The notes below the pieces were generated by a model that ran no database searches, was not told the origin of the DNA, and was given only the letters and a program-made list of their open reading frames with translations. From assembly GCA_049433545.1 (NCBI GenBank), contig JBMTEY010000123.1, positions 1-7,786 of the forward strand: a stretch of 7,786 bases of DNA. Direction: 5' to 3'. Position numbers and translations under genes: made by a program. This document shows, piece by piece, positions 5,809 to 7,786 of the stretch (positions within the stretch are counted from its first letter, which is position 1; every line of letters starts with the position of its first letter). Source of the stretch: Ga0077527 sp049433545 (GTDB lineage: Bacteria > Pseudomonadota > Gammaproteobacteria > Burkholderiales > SG8-41).

Positions 5809-7089
5809 TTAATATTGCGCCATGATCCACTGGCCGGCAGCGAAGAGCATGCGGTCGGCGTTGCGCTTTGCCACGCATTGCACGCCGATTGGCAGATCGT
5901 TAGGCCCCGCAAACAGCGGCAGGGTCAGCGACGGCACGTGGCAAGTGGTCCAGATCGCGCAGAATATCGCGGTTCCTGTTTCGTTGAGTCCGACCGGCGC
6001 CTCGCCCGCCGCCGACGACGTAAGCAGAATATCGAAATCGCGGAACACGTCATCGAGCAGCAGGCGCAGCCGCTCCGCCTCGCTGCGTGCCGCCTGGTAT
6101 TCGGCAAAGCTGCACTTCATGCCGTGCTGCAGCCTTCCTTTTTTCAGCGTGTCGCTGATGCCGTCCCAATGGTTGTCGATTTCCCAGGCGCGGTTACGAA
6201 CGAATTCGAAACTGGAAATGCGGCGATGCACCGGTTCGATGCGCGCGAAATCATCCTGCAGTTCGACTTCGGTGACACGCGCGCCTGCGCTGGCGAGATA
6301 ACGCGCGCAGGATTCCACATGCGACTGCGTCGCGGCATCGGCTTGATCCCAGAACGGACTGCGGCAGAAGCCGATGCGCAACTCCCGTGCATTCACCGCG
6401 GCAACCGGTTGCGACGCGGCATCGGCCAGCACGTCGCGATAAAGCGCGACGTCCTCCACCGAGCGCCCGATGATGCCCAGCGTGTCGACCGAACCCGCGG
6501 CTTCCATCACGCCGGCCATGCGCAGGTCGCCCCAGGTCGGACGGTAACCGACGCAGCCGTTGAACGCCGCGGGCCGTATCGTCGATGCCGTGGTCTGCGA
6601 GCCCAGCGCCAGCGGCACCATCCGGTCGCCGACCGCAGCACCGGAACCGCTGGACGAACCGCCGGGCGTGCGTTGCGGGTCGCGCGGATGGCAGGTTTTC
6701 CCGGGATGGCGGTTGGCGAATTCGGTGGTCACCGTCTTGCCCATGATCAGTCCGCCGGCGCGCCGCGTCAGCGCCACGCATACCGCATCCATGTGCGGCC
6801 TGTGCCCGGCGTGTATCGGCGAACCGTAGGCGGTCGGCATGTCGGCGGTGTCGATGATGTCCTTGATGCCCACCGGCACACCGTGCAGCGGCCCGCGCTT
6901 GCTCATGTCATCGAGCGCGTGCGCCTGCCGCAGCACCAGATCCGGATCGAGAAATTCCCAGGCGCCGACCTGCGGCTCGCGCGCGGCAATGTGCGCGAGG
7001 CAGGATTCGGCGACTGCCGTGGCGGTGGTTTTTCCGGCGGCGATGGCGCGGACGATTTCCGTGGCAGTCAGCGCGTGCAACTGCATCAT
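5809..7089 (-). CDS. Amidase-signature-family amidase
   Basis: Enzymes of this family hydrolyse carboxamides to acid plus ammonia or amine with a Ser-cisSer-Lys triad. In the 426-residue product the triad is complete: Lys76 in GVPVGIKDIIDT (70-81), cis-Ser145 in TPGGSSSGSGAAVG (141-154), and nucleophile Ser169 in GSQTTASTIRPAAFNG (163-178). The Ser-Ser spacing of 24 matches the classic enzyme FAAH (Ser217/Ser241). The usual GTDTGGS-type loop is GSQTTAS here, a variant of the QTAGS form. There is no signal peptide. The C-terminal part is ordinary for small bacterial members, and it is not GatA-like in context (no gatB or gatC). ATG 7089 shares its A with the TGA of the upstream Bug gene, an AAGG lies about 7 bases before it, and a second ATG follows at once (7086). 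An open frame extending to 7131 overlaps the Bug coding end and is rejected. Between a receptor and a PrpD-type dehydratase it probably releases a carboxylate from an amide; the substrate is unknown. Confidence 0.92.
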   Translation of the reverse strand: MMQLHALTATEIVRAIAAGKTTATAVAESCLAHIAAREPQVGAWEFLDPDLVLRQAHALDDMSKRGPLHGVPVGIKDIIDTADMPTAYGSPIHAGHRPHMDAVCVALTRRAGGLIMGKTVTTEFANRHPGKTCHPRDPQRTPGGSSSGSGAAVGDRMVPLALGSQTTASTIRPAAFNGCVGYRPTWGDLRMAGVMEAAGSVDTLGIIGRSVEDVALYRDVLADAASQPVAAVNARELRIGFCRSPFWDQADAATQSHVESCARYLASAGARVTEVELQDDFARIEPVHRRISSFEFVRNRAWEIDNHWDGISDTLKKGRLQHGMKCSFAEYQAARSEAERLRLLLDDVFRDFDILLTSSAAGEAPVGLNETGTAIFCAIWTTCHVPSLTLPLFAGPNDLPIGVQCVAKRNADRMLFAAGQWIMAQY

Positions 7090-7786
7090 CACTCGGCCTT
7101 GATGCCCGCAGACTTCACCAGTTTCCCCCATTTTGCCGCCTCGGCCTGCAAGTAGCGGTCAAACTCTTGCGGCGTGTCGCCGATGGGTTCCAGGCCGGCG
7201 CGGGCCATGCGTTCGGCAATGGCGGGCTCCTTCAGCGTTGCGGCGATGTCGCGGTGCAAGCGCTGGATCACCACGGACGGCGTGCCGCGAGGCGCGACCA
7301 GTCCGTTCCAGTTGTTGGCTTCGTACTCCTTCAGTCCCGCTTCAGCGATGGTCGGCAATTCCGGAAACAGCGGCGAGCGCACCGCCTTGCCCACGCCCAG
7401 TCCTTTCAGGCGGCCGGCGCGGATATGCGGCTGCGCGGTGGTCAGGTTGGCCATCATCAGGTTGAGCCGCCCGGCGACGAGATCCGCCACTGCCGGTGCA
7501 CCACCCTTGTACGGCACATGCACGGCTTCGGCACCGGCCATGCTCATGAACAGCGCCATCGCCAGATGGCCGGCACCGCCGACCCCGCTCGAGCCATAGT
7601 TGTATTTGCCGGGCGCCGCCTTCAGCAGCGCGATCAGTTCCTTGACCGAAGCCGCGGGCAGCGAGGGATGCACCACCAGCAGGTTGCTCGAACCGGCAAT
7701 GTTGGTCACCGCGACGAAATCGCGGACCAGCACATAGGGCACTTTGGCATGAAGCGAGGGATTCACCGCCAGCGGCGGCGTCGCCA
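7089..7786 (-). CDS. Bug/TctC-family tripartite tricarboxylate transporter receptor (N-terminus beyond window)
   Basis: This is the C-terminal part of a periplasmic binding protein, 231 whole codons, running off the right edge in frame with no start or signal peptide in view. The first visible residues, ATPPLAVNPSLH, correspond to about residue 100 onward of a full Bug protein. Family landmarks include GKYNYGSSGVGGAGHLA, VHVPYKGGAPAVADLVAGRL, PTIAEAGLKEYEANNWNGL and VAPRGTPSVVIQRLHRDI, ending in KLVKSAGIKAE and TGA at 7089-7091. The GTG at 7766 is an internal valine codon, not a start. The gene leads into the amidase by a one-base stop/start overlap, so receptor and amidase are made together; this suggests that the ligand is the amidase substrate or a relative. 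No TctA or TctB membrane subunit is in the window. It shares layout but not close identity with the broken Bug gene at the left. Confidence 0.93.
   Translation of the reverse strand, partial: ATPPLAVNPSLHAKVPYVLVRDFVAVTNIAGSSNLLVVHPSLPAASVKELIALLKAAPGKYNYGSSGVGGAGHLAMALFMSMAGAEAVHVPYKGGAPAVADLVAGRLNLMMANLTTAQPHIRAGRLKGLGVGKAVRSPLFPELPTIAEAGLKEYEANNWNGLVAPRGTPSVVIQRLHRDIAATLKEPAIAERMARAGLEPIGDTPQEFDRYLQAEAAKWGKLVKSAGIKAE

Noticed and set aside
4108..7155. A 1015-codon open frame on the plus strand, antisense to the RidA, PrpD, amidase and Bug genes
   Set aside because: Its translation is rich in Arg, His, Gly and Ala with no recognisable domain, while the minus strand carries four clear family proteins. 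Long antisense open frames are expected in GC-rich genes with strong third-position bias.
1..7786. CRISPR array, insertion sequence, integrase, phage, toxin-antitoxin or defence genes
   Set aside because: No transposase or integrase motifs, no spaced repeat array and no terminal inverted repeats were seen; all coding content is metabolic or transport-related.

Overview
The window is GC-rich DNA with dense genes, almost no spare sequence and strong G/C preference at third codon positions. Two of its genes belong to the Bug/TctC family of periplasmic substrate-binding proteins, which is hugely expanded in Burkholderiales and relatives. A betaproteobacterial chromosome, probably an environmental Burkholderiales, is therefore the best guess. 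This rests on gene content only; no marker gene is present.

Layout, left to right. Bases 1-150 hold no gene, only a strong GC hairpin. A minus-strand pair follows: an acyl-CoA synthetase of the AMP-forming ANL superfamily (2842 down to 1232), then a Bug-type binding protein (1137 down to 151). The Bug gene is broken by one in-frame amber codon at 367-369. A 70-base divergent spacer (2843-2912) separates the synthetase from a plus-strand SMP-30/gluconolactonase-type lactonase (2913-3833). The lactonase ends in three tandem copies of a 10-bp unit and meets, tail to tail, the end of a second minus-strand operon; a 22-bp perfect palindrome lies at that junction. The second operon reads, in order of transcription: Bug receptor (enters from the right edge, N-terminus missing), amidase-signature amidase, PrpD-type dehydratase, RidA-family protein. 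Two of its three junctions are TGATG stop/start overlaps and the third is a 30-base gap, so it looks like one translationally coupled transcription unit.

How the genes may work together (inference). The set resembles a catabolic module for an imported organic acid or its amide. A Bug protein would capture the ligand in the periplasm, with membrane subunits encoded elsewhere. The amidase would release a carboxylate, the lactonase would open a lactone, the PrpD-type enzyme would dehydrate a methylcitrate-like hydroxy acid, the ligase would activate an acid as a CoA thioester, and the RidA protein would hydrolyse or detoxify a reactive enamine/imine or similar intermediate. Every family is known. 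What may be undescribed is the combination and its substrate. The PrpD homologue differs from the E. coli enzyme in a normally conserved stretch, so its substrate may not be 2-methylcitrate.

The main anomaly seen directly in the sequence is the amber codon in the left Bug gene, at a position where the intact Bug gene in this same window has tryptophan.
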